NCBI RefSeq assembly: GCF_018854495.1
Contig: NZ_JABBDR010000076.1
Location: forward strand, 1-29,193
Direction of reading: 5' to 3'
Source of the DNA: Acidithiobacillus ferruginosus
Lineage (GTDB): Bacteria; Pseudomonadota; Gammaproteobacteria; Acidithiobacillales; Acidithiobacillaceae
DNA length: 29,193 nucleotides
Part shown: positions 17,401 to 27,605 of the stretch, in pieces
Position numbering within the stretch: the first letter of the stretch is position 1
Layout of the letters: each line of letters opens with the position of its first letter
The notes under the pieces: model-generated
Database searches by the model: none
What the model saw: only the letters and a program-made list of their open reading frames with translations
Told to the model about the DNA's origin: nothing
Translations under genes and position numbers: made by a program

Positions 17401-18010
17401 GTACCAGTGCCTCGTGGTCCACCCGTTGGGGCAGGCGGAAACTGGACCAGCCCTGCACCGCCAGGGCGGCCTGCGGATCACTCAGGATATGGGCACACCA
17501 CCGGGTCAGGCGGTCGATGGCCGCGGCATGAGCCGCTTCCTCCTCGAGCCATGCTTCACCCAGCCGGGCAATGGCCCATTCGCGATCTTCCAGCGGCCAA
17601 CCGCGCTGCCGGATTTCGCTGTCCAGCCACTGATCCAGATCGGCAAAGGATTCGGGGAATTCACCCCGGTAACGGCGCGCGCGGCGCAACACGAAATGCT
17701 TTTTGAATGCCATGACTACGTCATGGCTGCGGGTCCGGGCCTGCAACGCCGCCACTTCCGACCCCAGGTGGAAGAGTTGGGCGACAAATTGTTCCAGGTG
17801 CGGCGCAAGCCGCAGCAGAAACTCGCTCTGGGCTTTATCCGCAGGCCGCGCTCCGGCGGCACGATATATCTGCAGGCCTTCCACCAGGGTCTGGTCTTTT
17901 TCCGCCAGGATACGAAGAAATTCCCCATCCAGCCGCACGAGACCTTCAGAAGTAAAAAGTTCTTTATATTCAAAGTTTAGTAAATTAAGCACTATGATCT
18001 CCCGAGTCAT
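14492..18010 (-). CDS. Large FAD/Fe-S pyridine-nucleotide oxidoreductase: GltD-like plus PyrK-like fusion
   Basis: A 1172-residue protein of at least three parts. Residues 1-240 have no recognised domain. Residues about 245-820 resemble GltD/NfnB: Cys248, Cys251, Cys259 and the GCPLEEKISEM motif (Cys286), then Cys326-x2-Cys329-x3-Cys333. The FAD loop VLVAGMGPAG is at about 388-397, the NAD(P) loop VVIGGGLTAVDTATE at about 557-571, and AAGTVPN near 727-733. Residues about 840-1130 resemble PyrK/NfnA reductase modules, with a terminal Cys1100-x5-Cys1106-x2-Cys1109-x18-Cys1128 set suitable for [2Fe-2S]. This suggests NAD(P)H/ferredoxin-type electron transfer, possibly bifurcating, but the reaction is not known. 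The ATG at 18010 or a GTG at 17992, which has GGGAG upstream, could be the start. Confidence 0.85.
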   Translation of the reverse strand: MTREIIVLNLLNFEYKELFTSEGLVRLDGEFLRILAEKDQTLVEGLQIYRAAGARPADKAQSEFLLRLAPHLEQFVAQLFHLGSEVAALQARTRSHDVVMAFKKHFVLRRARRYRGEFPESFADLDQWLDSEIRQRGWPLEDREWAIARLGEAWLEEEAAHAAAIDRLTRWCAHILSDPQAALAVQGWSSFRLPQRVDHEALVPLKRREDLPGAPFVAPDGTLRRRDSFHLTDLRMDARSVQSEVHYCLYCHDHDGDFCSRGFPEKKGVPELGLKVDPLGVTLTGCPLEEKISEMQVLKRDGFHIAALAMAMVDNPMVPATGHRICNDCMKACVYQKQDPVNIPQVETRILTDVLNLPWGVEIYDLLTRWNPLRAVQYLAQPYNGRKVLVAGMGPAGFTMAHHLLQEGCAVVGIDGLKVEPLPRQWLEQPIRDWSSLQEDLDERILLGFGGVAEYGITVRWDKNFLKLIYLTLARRSNFQIFGGVRLGGTITLENAWELGFDHVCIATGAGLPRVVPMGESLARGMRQASDFLMALQLTGAGKRSSLANLQVRLPAVVIGGGLTAVDTATEVQAYYVRQVEKVLARYEAMVMHSGEEKLRAGLSAEDAGILDEFLTHGRAVRAERERAAAENESPNFVPLIQSWGGVTLAYRKGMQQSPAYTRNHEELIKAMEEGIYYGEGLDPLRAELDSYGHIAHMVFRRMREVEGRWLASDQDVRLPARAVFIAAGTVPNTIYEREYPGTFQLDGDHFLTHVAHDNGPLQAVQVAEHCKAPEAGPFTSYSDAQGHRISFIGDTHPVFHGSVVKAIASAKATYPQVMQSLGTLDTAVDPDMQGFQQRLRHLLSMRVLRMDRSNPAVTEMWVEAPLAARNFQPGQFFRLQTFESHSPIVDGTRLQIPVLTVSGAGVEGDAVRLLILQWGTGPRLVGRLQPGDPLILMGPTGAPTDIPTGKTILVVAGRWGAAVMLDIGPALRAAGNRVLYVAALGKAGELDNQAELEEAADQIIWCTGSGPLIETHRPQDLSVEASDMVALLRAYGAGALSGQTAPSDAGITLTSVDRLMVMGSTGLLKAFQQALKGELQSYFRADLEATATVGSPMQCMLKGVCAQCLQWQIDPETGQRTKAVFSCAQQDQPLAWVDLDNLTARQSQNRLLERVSSQWLDHVMRGGNEGS

Positions 18011-18137
18011 ACGAGCGACTGCGCTGCGACAGCATTCATGAAACTGTCATATTCTGCTGGCAATATGGGATTCTGTCATCTTTTCAAGATGGCCGGAGGA
18101 AATATCATCCATTGGCCCATGCCTCCTTGCGCTTTGA
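18011..18137. promoter_or_regulatory. Upstream region of the oxidoreductase with two small inverted repeats
   Basis: The 127-base gap contains CATATT/AATATG (18048-18067, 8-base loop) and CATCTT/AAGATG (18077-18091, 3-base loop). A CTGTCAT heptamer occurs twice at 18044 and 18073. A TTGAAA -35-like hexamer overlaps the second repeat on the - strand, but no good -10 is visible. A regulator-binding region is possible, not shown. No clear terminator for the upstream GGDEF gene. Confidence 0.3.
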
Positions 18138-20849
18138 TCAGGAGGCCGCCGCGTTGTCCCGCATGGCCCTCACTGCCTGCCCCAGCTCCTCCTGAAATCG
18201 GTGGCTATGCTCATGCAGTTGCCCGAGTAGCCGATGCAGTTCCTCGCGCGTTCCGCTTTGCCGTACCCGAAGGATTTCCTGCCCCAGGGCATGCACCGCT
18301 TCATGCTCGGCCAGCAAGGCCTCTACCCCGGGCAGCTCCGGCGCATGGGCGTGCAGCCAGACGGTGATCGGACAGGCGGACAGTTCCGCATGCTCGTAAC
18401 CCCCATGATTCATCGCAGACTCTTCTGCCACATGCACCCATCCCAGATGCTGGTGCAGAGCCAGCAGCGGCGTATCCGCATCCCCGGAGCCAAGGACAAA
18501 GGCATGCACAAAATCAGCGACCATCTCCGCCTCCAGCGGCCTGGCAATGGCATACCCCTGGAGATAGTCGACCTCCATCTCGCGCATCAGGGCGATGTGC
18601 TCTTCGGTTTCCACCCCTTCCACCGTGATGACGACGTTCATGCTCATACCCAGGTTGATGAGACTCTCGACGAAGATCAGGTCCTGGGGTTTGTTCAACA
18701 GCTCGCGGACGAAACCCTGATCGATTTTGATCTCGTCAATGGGCAGGTTTTTGAGCCGCAGGAGCGAGGCATACGCGCTCCCCACGTCATCCAGCGCGAT
18801 CTTCACGCCCGCACTGCGCAGGCGTTGCAGATGTCCCACTGCGACCTCCTGTTCGAGGATTTCCCCGATCTCCAGCACCTCCAGTACCAGGGATTCCGGG
18901 AATACATACGGCTGGGTAGCCAGGATGTCGAAGACCGTATCGGCAAATCCGGGACTGTCGAGCTCTTCTGGAGTGACATTGACGCTGAGAAAGAGGTCCA
19001 GTCCTATTTTCCGCCATTGCGCGAGTTGCCGCAGTCCCGTCTGCAATACGAAGTGCCCCAGCGCCTGACGCTCCCGCATGCCGAGGGAGGGTAGGAATTG
19101 ATCGGGGGAGACCTCCCGGTCGTTCCGGCGCCAGCGGGTCAGGGCCTCGAGGCCCGCCACCCGGCCTGTCTTCAGGGCCACCAGAGGCTGGTAACGTAGC
19201 GTCACCTCTCCGGCGACCAAAGCCTGCAGAAAATCCTGGCGCAACATTTCATCGCCCATGGTGATGGTACCAAGATCCGGGTGATAGAGCTGCGCCCACC
19301 CTTCGCGCCCCCGCTCAGGACGCGCCTTGGCCGCATACATGGCCTGATCGGCGTGCCGCAGGAGCAGGTCGGCGTCCGCAGCCTCGTCAAAAGGATAGAT
19401 AGTCAGTCCCAAGCTCGCCTGGAGGCTGATCTCTTTCCCCTGGATCAGGAAAGGTTGCGCAATCGCAGTCTGAAGACGGGCCAGGACCTGATCCAGTTGA
19501 TCCACACCGCGCAGGCCTTCCAGTAATAGTACAAACTCATCGCCGCCCAGGCGCGCCACGGTATCCGTCCGCCGCACCGCGCCTTGCAGGCGGCGGGCCA
19601 TTTCTTTCAGCAGGTCGTCTCCGGCAGCATGGCCATACCGGTCGTTGACCAGCTTGAAGGCATCCAGGTCGAGAAAACCCGCCGCCAGGAGCTGCTCCTG
19701 GCGGTCAGCACGGGCTAAAGCCTGGTCAAATACCAGCCTCAGGGCTTCGCGATTGGGCAGACCGGTCAGAATATCGTGGGTGGCCCGGGTGGTCAGGGTT
19801 TGCTCGAACGCCTCCCGTTGCTCGCTCCATCGGCGATCCAGAAAGACGATTCGTCTATAAGCGGCCAGGCCTAACCCCAACATGATGATCAGAAAGAGCA
19901 GAGGAAATTCGACATACCGCCGCCACCAGACGGCCAGCCACGAGCTCCTGGGGATAGAAATGAAAGCAGTCAAAGGATAATGACTTAAACGTGTAAAGGC
20001 CCCAACCCGATAGGTCTGTCCCACCGTAACGAAGCCTGCATAATGTCCCTGCCGTGCCTGGGGGTTACTCTCCAGGGCGTGCCGCAGAGCTCCCGTGGGA
20101 GGCAGCTGGGATAGCATCCCGGCGAGATTACCCAAGGGTACGGGCCAGCGCCCCTCGATATAAACGTCATTCCGGATCAGGCCGACGGCGGTCCCGGGTC
20201 GCAGAGGCGACAGGCGTAGGAAGTCTTCGATGTCGCCAAGGCGCAATGGGGTGGCCACGACGAACAAGGGTTTTCCAGCCGGGGAAAACACTGTATGACT
20301 CAGACGGATGAACCAGTGACCTCGCAATGGCCCCCGGAGCGGGTGGTAGACCCGCATGCCATGTGTCTGTAAGGCTTTCTGAAAACCAGGCCAGATGGCC
20401 GGATCGTTACGAAAGTCCGGTAGCGGTTCCCCCGCCGGTGCGGCTGTGGAGGCGATGACTTGTCCACTCGACGCTATAAGGTTTGCGCTGGCGACCCCCG
20501 AAGTGGCCTTCTGGTAGTCCAACAGGAGTATCCGGGCGCGGCGGGGGTGATGCAGCGCATCCGCCCGCTGTAATTGCATCCCCAAAAACCGGAGCCCCGA
20601 AGCATGACCGTCCAGCAGACGCTGTGTGGTTTGCGCGACCATGTCGGATTCCATCATCAACTGACTCTGGCTGTCCCGTTCATAACTATGCCAGGAAAAC
20701 CAGGCGTACCAGCCGGAAAAGGCCAACACCCCCATGAGCATCCCCAAAAAAACCAGACGCATGGCCCCCCGATGGGGAGGGATGGTGATGGGACGGGTGA
20801 GAAATGCAGGAATTTTTAGGGTGACTTTCAAAATCGATTGTCCCTGCAA
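18138..20849 (-). CDS. Membrane GGDEF-EAL cyclic-di-GMP protein with a C-terminal CZB-like zinc-binding domain
   Basis: A 903-residue membrane protein. Transmembrane helices at about residues 32-52 and 313-331 enclose a periplasmic sensor region of about 260 residues. The GGDEF domain has an intact GGDEF motif at 435-439 and an inhibitory RxxD site at 426-429. The EAL domain keeps EAL (568-570), Asn624, Glu657, Asp687-Asp688, Lys708 and Glu744, so phosphodiesterase activity is likely. The C terminus carries HxxW (His801, Trp804), Cys826-x4-Trp831 and His849-x3-His853, the ligand pattern of CZB zinc sensors. The farthest start at 20849 is TTG; TTG at 20831 or ATG at 20762 are alternatives, and only the cytoplasmic leader changes. 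Likely links an external signal and zinc to cyclic di-GMP. Confidence 0.9.
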   Translation of the reverse strand: MQGQSILKVTLKIPAFLTRPITIPPHRGAMRLVFLGMLMGVLAFSGWYAWFSWHSYERDSQSQLMMESDMVAQTTQRLLDGHASGLRFLGMQLQRADALHHPRRARILLLDYQKATSGVASANLIASSGQVIASTAAPAGEPLPDFRNDPAIWPGFQKALQTHGMRVYHPLRGPLRGHWFIRLSHTVFSPAGKPLFVVATPLRLGDIEDFLRLSPLRPGTAVGLIRNDVYIEGRWPVPLGNLAGMLSQLPPTGALRHALESNPQARQGHYAGFVTVGQTYRVGAFTRLSHYPLTAFISIPRSSWLAVWWRRYVEFPLLFLIIMLGLGLAAYRRIVFLDRRWSEQREAFEQTLTTRATHDILTGLPNREALRLVFDQALARADRQEQLLAAGFLDLDAFKLVNDRYGHAAGDDLLKEMARRLQGAVRRTDTVARLGGDEFVLLLEGLRGVDQLDQVLARLQTAIAQPFLIQGKEISLQASLGLTIYPFDEAADADLLLRHADQAMYAAKARPERGREGWAQLYHPDLGTITMGDEMLRQDFLQALVAGEVTLRYQPLVALKTGRVAGLEALTRWRRNDREVSPDQFLPSLGMRERQALGHFVLQTGLRQLAQWRKIGLDLFLSVNVTPEELDSPGFADTVFDILATQPYVFPESLVLEVLEIGEILEQEVAVGHLQRLRSAGVKIALDDVGSAYASLLRLKNLPIDEIKIDQGFVRELLNKPQDLIFVESLINLGMSMNVVITVEGVETEEHIALMREMEVDYLQGYAIARPLEAEMVADFVHAFVLGSGDADTPLLALHQHLGWVHVAEESAMNHGGYEHAELSACPITVWLHAHAPELPGVEALLAEHEAVHALGQEILRVRQSGTREELHRLLGQLHEHSHRFQEELGQAVRAMRDNAAAS

Positions 20850-20864
20850 TCCAGAGCACTAACG

Positions 20865-20893
20865 TTCATTGCCAAGGTAGCCCTTATTGTCAA
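20865..20893 (-). promoter_or_regulatory. Possible sigma-70-like promoter of the GGDEF-EAL gene
   Basis: On the - strand a perfect TTGACA (20888-20893) is followed after 17 bases by AATGAA (20865-20870), a weak -10. It lies in the gap between gyrB and the GGDEF-EAL gene and would start transcription just before the farthest TTG start. The poor -10 keeps confidence low. Confidence 0.35.
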
Positions 20894-20924
20894 CGCCTCG
20901 CCTGCAATTCAGCCCTACATCTGA

Positions 20925-24379
<3,455 letters not shown>

Positions 24380-24380
24380 C

Positions 24381-25478
24381 TCAAAGACGGACGGGCATGA
24401 TGATATACAGGGGATTATTGCCGTCTACCGGGGTAAAAACGGCGCTGCTGTCGCTGTCCTTGACCCGCATCCGCAAACTTTCCTGGGGGAATATCTGGGT
24501 CGTATCCGTCAGATAGCGGCTGTTGAAAGCGATGTCCAGGGTGTCGCCCTGATACTCGACGGGAATCTGGATTTCGCCTTCCTCCTGCTCCTCATTGCGG
24601 CTGCGCAGGGTCATCTGGTCGTTTTCCAGATGTAGATGGGTGGTCGGATTACGGTCGCTGACCAGAACGTCGCTCTGCTGCAAGGCACTTTTGAAGGCTT
24701 GGCGGTCCAGGATGGCGAAGCGGGGGTGTCCCTGGGGGATGACCCGGCGGTAATCGGGATATTTGGCGTCGATGAGCTTGCAGGCGAACTGCTGTGTACC
24801 ATCATTGAGCAGAAAGCTGGCATCCGACATCTCCAGGACGATGTCGCCGTCATCGAGAATCCGCAGCAGTTCGAGGACGGCCTTGCGCGGCAGAATGGCC
24901 TGGTAGCTGCCGCTTTCCAGGCTGCTGGCAAAAGGCAGGGTCATCATGGCCAGACGATGGCCATCGGTGGCTACGAGACGCAGTTCCTGACCTTCCACCT
25001 CGACGAGGACGCCATTCAGAAAAAGCCTGGCGTCGTTCTGTGCCATGGTGTTGGCGACGACGGCGAGCGCTTCGCGAAAGGTTTTGGCATTGCCATTGCC
25101 CTGACAGAGACTGCTGTGGGTACTGAGGTAAGGAAATTGATCGGCGGGCAATACGTGCAGGGTAAAGCGGCTCTTGGCGGCCTTCAAGAGCAGCTTTTCG
25201 CCGTCTTTATGAAATTCTATGGGGGTGTGTTCGGGTAACGCCCGGCAGATGTCATAGAGTTTGCGAGCGGGAACGGCGCAGGTGCCCGGCGCATCTACCG
25301 GGTGATCCAGGTCGGCGGAAAGCTGGACTTCCAGATCGGTAGCGACGAAGCGGCAGTGTTGGCCTGCGGCTTCGATAAGGACATGGGCCAGGATCGGTTG
25401 TACCGGGCGTCGGTCGGCAATATTGGCCATATTGGCCAGGATGGGAAGAAGATCTTCGCGATCTATGGTGATTTTCAT
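24381..25478 (-). CDS. dnaN: DNA polymerase III beta sliding clamp
   Basis: Ring-shaped processivity clamp. The 365-residue protein begins MKITIDREDLLPILANMANIADRR, has the three-domain repeat pattern (VLVEVEGQELRLVATDGHRLAMMTLP and the third-domain SRNEEQEEGEIQIPVEYQGD), and ends with the invariant clamp tail YIIMPVRL. GGAG lies about ten bases before the ATG. A 283-base gap with DnaA boxes separates it from dnaA. Confidence 0.98.
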   Translation of the reverse strand: MKITIDREDLLPILANMANIADRRPVQPILAHVLIEAAGQHCRFVATDLEVQLSADLDHPVDAPGTCAVPARKLYDICRALPEHTPIEFHKDGEKLLLKAAKSRFTLHVLPADQFPYLSTHSSLCQGNGNAKTFREALAVVANTMAQNDARLFLNGVLVEVEGQELRLVATDGHRLAMMTLPFASSLESGSYQAILPRKAVLELLRILDDGDIVLEMSDASFLLNDGTQQFACKLIDAKYPDYRRVIPQGHPRFAILDRQAFKSALQQSDVLVSDRNPTTHLHLENDQMTLRSRNEEQEEGEIQIPVEYQGDTLDIAFNSRYLTDTTQIFPQESLRMRVKDSDSSAVFTPVDGNNPLYIIMPVRL

Positions 25479-25761
25479 CGGGGTGTGCTCCTAGAATGCC
25501 AGGGCTGGAAAGGGATCGATGGCGTCTCTTTATAAATATAATTTATAATTTTTCTTTTAACTACTAATACTATTAATGGCCGCATGGCCTGTGGAAAGGT
25601 ATGGTAGCGCCTTGTCCGGTATGAGGTTTCCGGTTTTGGCAGGCGGTCGACAAGCTGTGGATAAGTGGGTATATCCCGGGATAAAAAAACACGCCATTTT
25701 TCATACAGGGATAGCACAGGTGTTATGCAGGGGCTTATCCACAGCTTATGCGGGTCTCGGA
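25479..25761. other. oriC: Candidate replication origin (dnaA-dnaN intergenic region)
   Basis: This 283-base gap holds two perfect DnaA boxes (TTATCCACA at 25735-25743, and its complement TGTGGATAA at 25656-25664). They form a 14-bp perfect inverted repeat, AAGCTGTGGATAAG at 25652-25665 and CTTATCCACAGCTT at 25734-25747. A weaker box TGTGGAAAG is at 25590-25598. A 12-bp palindrome TATCCCGGGATA (25672-25683) lies between the strong boxes. A strongly AT-rich stretch at 25528-25577 next to the weak box could be the unwinding element. Boxes plus AT-rich DNA beside dnaA are established signs of an origin, but auto-regulation of dnaN is an alternative. Confidence 0.65.
25652..25747. repeat. 14-bp inverted repeat containing two DnaA boxes
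   Basis: Arms at 25652-25665 and 25734-25747 are exact reverse complements, each containing a perfect 9-bp DnaA box flanked by extra matched bases (AAGC and G). The 68 bases between them contain the TATCCCGGGATA palindrome. Confidence 0.85.
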
Positions 25762-27120
25762 TCATGCGCCAAGAATCCGCAACAGGTTTCGGTAATCTTC
25801 GTCCATCTGGGTATCTTCCAGGCGGAGTTTTTCGACCTGGCGGCAGGCGTGGAGGACGGTGGTGTGGTCGCGTCCGCCGAAGGCCTCGCCGATTTCCGGA
25901 AGACTGTGGTTGGTGAGTTCCTTGGTGAGGCACATGGCTACCTGCCGGGGACGGGCAATGTTGCGGCTGCGTCGCTTGGACTGCATATCGGAGCCGCGAA
26001 TGTGAAAATACTCGGCTACGACTTTCTGGATGTTGTCGAGGCTGACCATGCGTTTCTGCACGTCGATCAGGTCGCGCAGGGCCTCGCGGGCGGTATCCAG
26101 GTCGTAGGGCTTGTGGGTGAAGTTGACGTGGGCGACGACCCGGCGCAGTGCGCCTTCCAGTTCGCGGACATGGGAGCGGATTTTCTCGGCGATGAAGAAG
26201 GCCACCTCCTCCGGCAAATCGACGCCGCTTTCTTCCGCCTTGCAAAGAACGATGGCCATGCGGGTTTCCAGATCGTGAGGCTGGATGGCGACCGTCAGTC
26301 CCCAGCCGAAGCGCGATTGCAGGCGCTCTTCCAGCCGGTCCACCTCTTTGGGATAGCGGTCGCAGGTGATGATGATCTGCCGACCACCGTCAAAGAGGGC
26401 GTTGAAGGTGTGAAAAAACTCTTCCTGGGTGCGATCCTTGCCCGCAAAAAACTGGATGTCGTCGATGAGCAGGGCGTCCAGCTTGCGGTAGCGCTGCTTG
26501 AAGTCGTTGATGGTGTTATGTTGCAGGGAGCGCACCATGTCCATGATGAAGCCTTCGGAGCTCACATAGAGCACCTTGGCATCGGCATTGCGCTGGAGGA
26601 TGGCGTTGCCCACCGCTTGCATGAGATGGGTCTTGCCCAGTCCGACGCCGCCATAGATATACAGGGGGTTGTAGGATTTCCCCGGATTTTCCGCGACCTG
26701 TCGGGCGGCCGCTACGGCGAGTTGATTGGATTTGCCCTCGACGTAGGACTGAAAGGAAAATCCGGGATTGAGCCGGTTGCCGTTGCGCGGCTCGGTGACG
26801 GAGGGGGCGGACGGCGTCGCCGTTCCCGCCGGGACCGGCGCCAGCCCCTGGTCGGGGCTGAGTTCCAGGCGCAGCAGCATCCCTGGCGCAAGCTCGGCAA
26901 GCACCGCCTCCAGCAGGTCTATCAGCCTTTCCCGTACCCATTCCATGACGAAGGTATTGGGTGCGAACAGGCGCAATTCGTTACCATGCAGCTCGCCACG
27001 AAGGGGGCGCAGCCAGGTGTTGAACTGCTGGGCGGTGGTCTGTTCTTGCAACTGCACGCACAGCGCTGCCCATAGGGCATCTCCGTTGTGCAGCGCGGAT
27101 GGCGCTGGATGACTGCTCAT
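25762..27120 (-). CDS. dnaA: Chromosomal replication initiator protein DnaA
   Basis: AAA+ initiator that binds DnaA boxes and opens the origin. The 452-residue protein has domain I (about residues 14-85, [24 protein letters not shown]), a short variable linker, and the AAA+ domain with Walker A GGVGLGKT (157-164) and Walker [10 protein letters not shown]. Domain IV at the C terminus has the DnaA-box-binding signature [38 protein letters not shown]. The ATG at 27120 has only a weak AGG ribosome-binding site. It is followed by dnaN-recF-gyrB and preceded by a 485-base divergent region. Confidence 0.98.
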   Translation of the reverse strand: MSSHPAPSALHNGDALWAALCVQLQEQTTAQQFNTWLRPLRGELHGNELRLFAPNTFVMEWVRERLIDLLEAVLAELAPGMLLRLELSPDQGLAPVPAGTATPSAPSVTEPRNGNRLNPGFSFQSYVEGKSNQLAVAAARQVAENPGKSYNPLYIYGGVGLGKTHLMQAVGNAILQRNADAKVLYVSSEGFIMDMVRSLQHNTINDFKQRYRKLDALLIDDIQFFAGKDRTQEEFFHTFNALFDGGRQIIITCDRYPKEVDRLEERLQSRFGWGLTVAIQPHDLETRMAIVLCKAEESGVDLPEEVAFFIAEKIRSHVRELEGALRRVVAHVNFTHKPYDLDTAREALRDLIDVQKRMVSLDNIQKVVAEYFHIRGSDMQSKRRSRNIARPRQVAMCLTKELTNHSLPEIGEAFGGRDHTTVLHACRQVEKLRLEDTQMDEDYRNLLRILGA

Positions 27121-27280
27121 GCGTAACCTGGTCAGAGGGTCTGAAGGTGAAAGGTGCTTTGCCCCGGCGCTGCCAAGTGCAGGGGCACGCGGCAGCAGAG
27201 TGGGCTCGCTTCCCGCAACGGGAAGGGCGTTTCACCATAATTCTCCGTCAGTGGAGTATATCCAGTTGTAGCGGTACATG

Positions 27281-27331
27281 CCAGCACATCGCTATGGCCG
27301 ACGGATTTTCGGCGGCGTGGCGATGTGCTGG
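27281..27331. repeat. 12-bp inverted repeat in the dnaA upstream region
   Basis: CCAGCACATCGC (27281-27292) and GCGATGTGCTGG (27320-27331) are exact complements separated by 27 bases. Inside, GCCGA and TCGGC can extend a stem. It directly follows a TGCCATAAT element on the - strand, so it may fold in the dnaA leader RNA or be an operator. No T-run follows on the + strand. Confidence 0.75.
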
Positions 27332-27334
27332 TAA

Positions 27335-27340
27335 ATTATG
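27335..27340 (-). promoter_or_regulatory. Possible extended -10 element of a dnaA promoter
   Basis: On the - strand TGCCATAAT gives a TGn extended -10 with CATAAT (one mismatch from TATAAT). No good -35 lies 16-18 bases upstream. Transcription would start near 27328, inside the right arm of the 12-bp inverted repeat, giving a leader of about 208 bases. Confidence 0.3.
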
Positions 27341-27506
27341 GCAGAATACTTCTGGAAAATAACATGTACATTTATTTTTTCATTGTAAAACATTTACATT
27401 ACAATTTGTTTTATATTAACTTTTATTTATTGAAATGCAATTTATATCTGCTGTATGGCAGTTATCCTGTCCCAGGTGTTTGCCGGTGGGTATGGCTTTT
27501 ATGGTA

Positions 27507-27536
27507 TCGACAAATTACTGTTAAATAGAATATAGT
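27507..27536 (+). promoter_or_regulatory. Likely sigma-70 promoter of the SDR gene
   Basis: TCGACA at 27507-27512 (five of six bases of TTGACA) and TATAGT at 27531-27536 (five of six of TATAAT) are separated by 18 bases. They lie in AT-rich DNA about 70 bases before the SDR start and point towards it. Confidence 0.45.
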
Positions 27537-27605
27537 GCTTTAATGAAAGGCGGTTGCGGGTGAACTGATGTCCTATGCGGGCGGGGTGAGGGGCAGACGT
27601 CGACG

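Larger units (their letters stand above)
27121..27605. other. Divergent intergenic region upstream of dnaA
   Basis: This 485-base gap separates dnaA (- strand) from the SDR gene (+ strand). Its left part is GC-rich and carries a 12-bp inverted repeat at 27281-27331. Positions 27332-27545 are markedly AT-rich, and include ATTGTAA/TTACAAT arms (27382-27405). I find no perfect DnaA box here, only near matches such as TTATCCTGT around 27463. I see no gene; rpmH and rnpA, often next to dnaA, are absent. Confidence 0.6.

Noticed and set aside
16160..17980. A 606-codon open frame on the + strand opposite the large oxidoreductase
   Set aside because: It is a shadow of the real - strand gene, which has clear cofactor motifs. 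Long antisense frames are common in GC-rich coding DNA, and the product has no recognisable domain.
25475..26245. A 256-codon - strand frame overlapping dnaA and the dnaN leader
   Set aside because: It is out of frame with dnaA and very rich in Arg, Pro and Gly, as expected for a shifted frame. Accepting it would require coding through the DnaA boxes.
25576..27075. A 499-codon + strand frame opposite dnaA
   Set aside because: dnaA on the - strand is unmistakable. The antisense frame has no motif and extends into the DnaA-box region.
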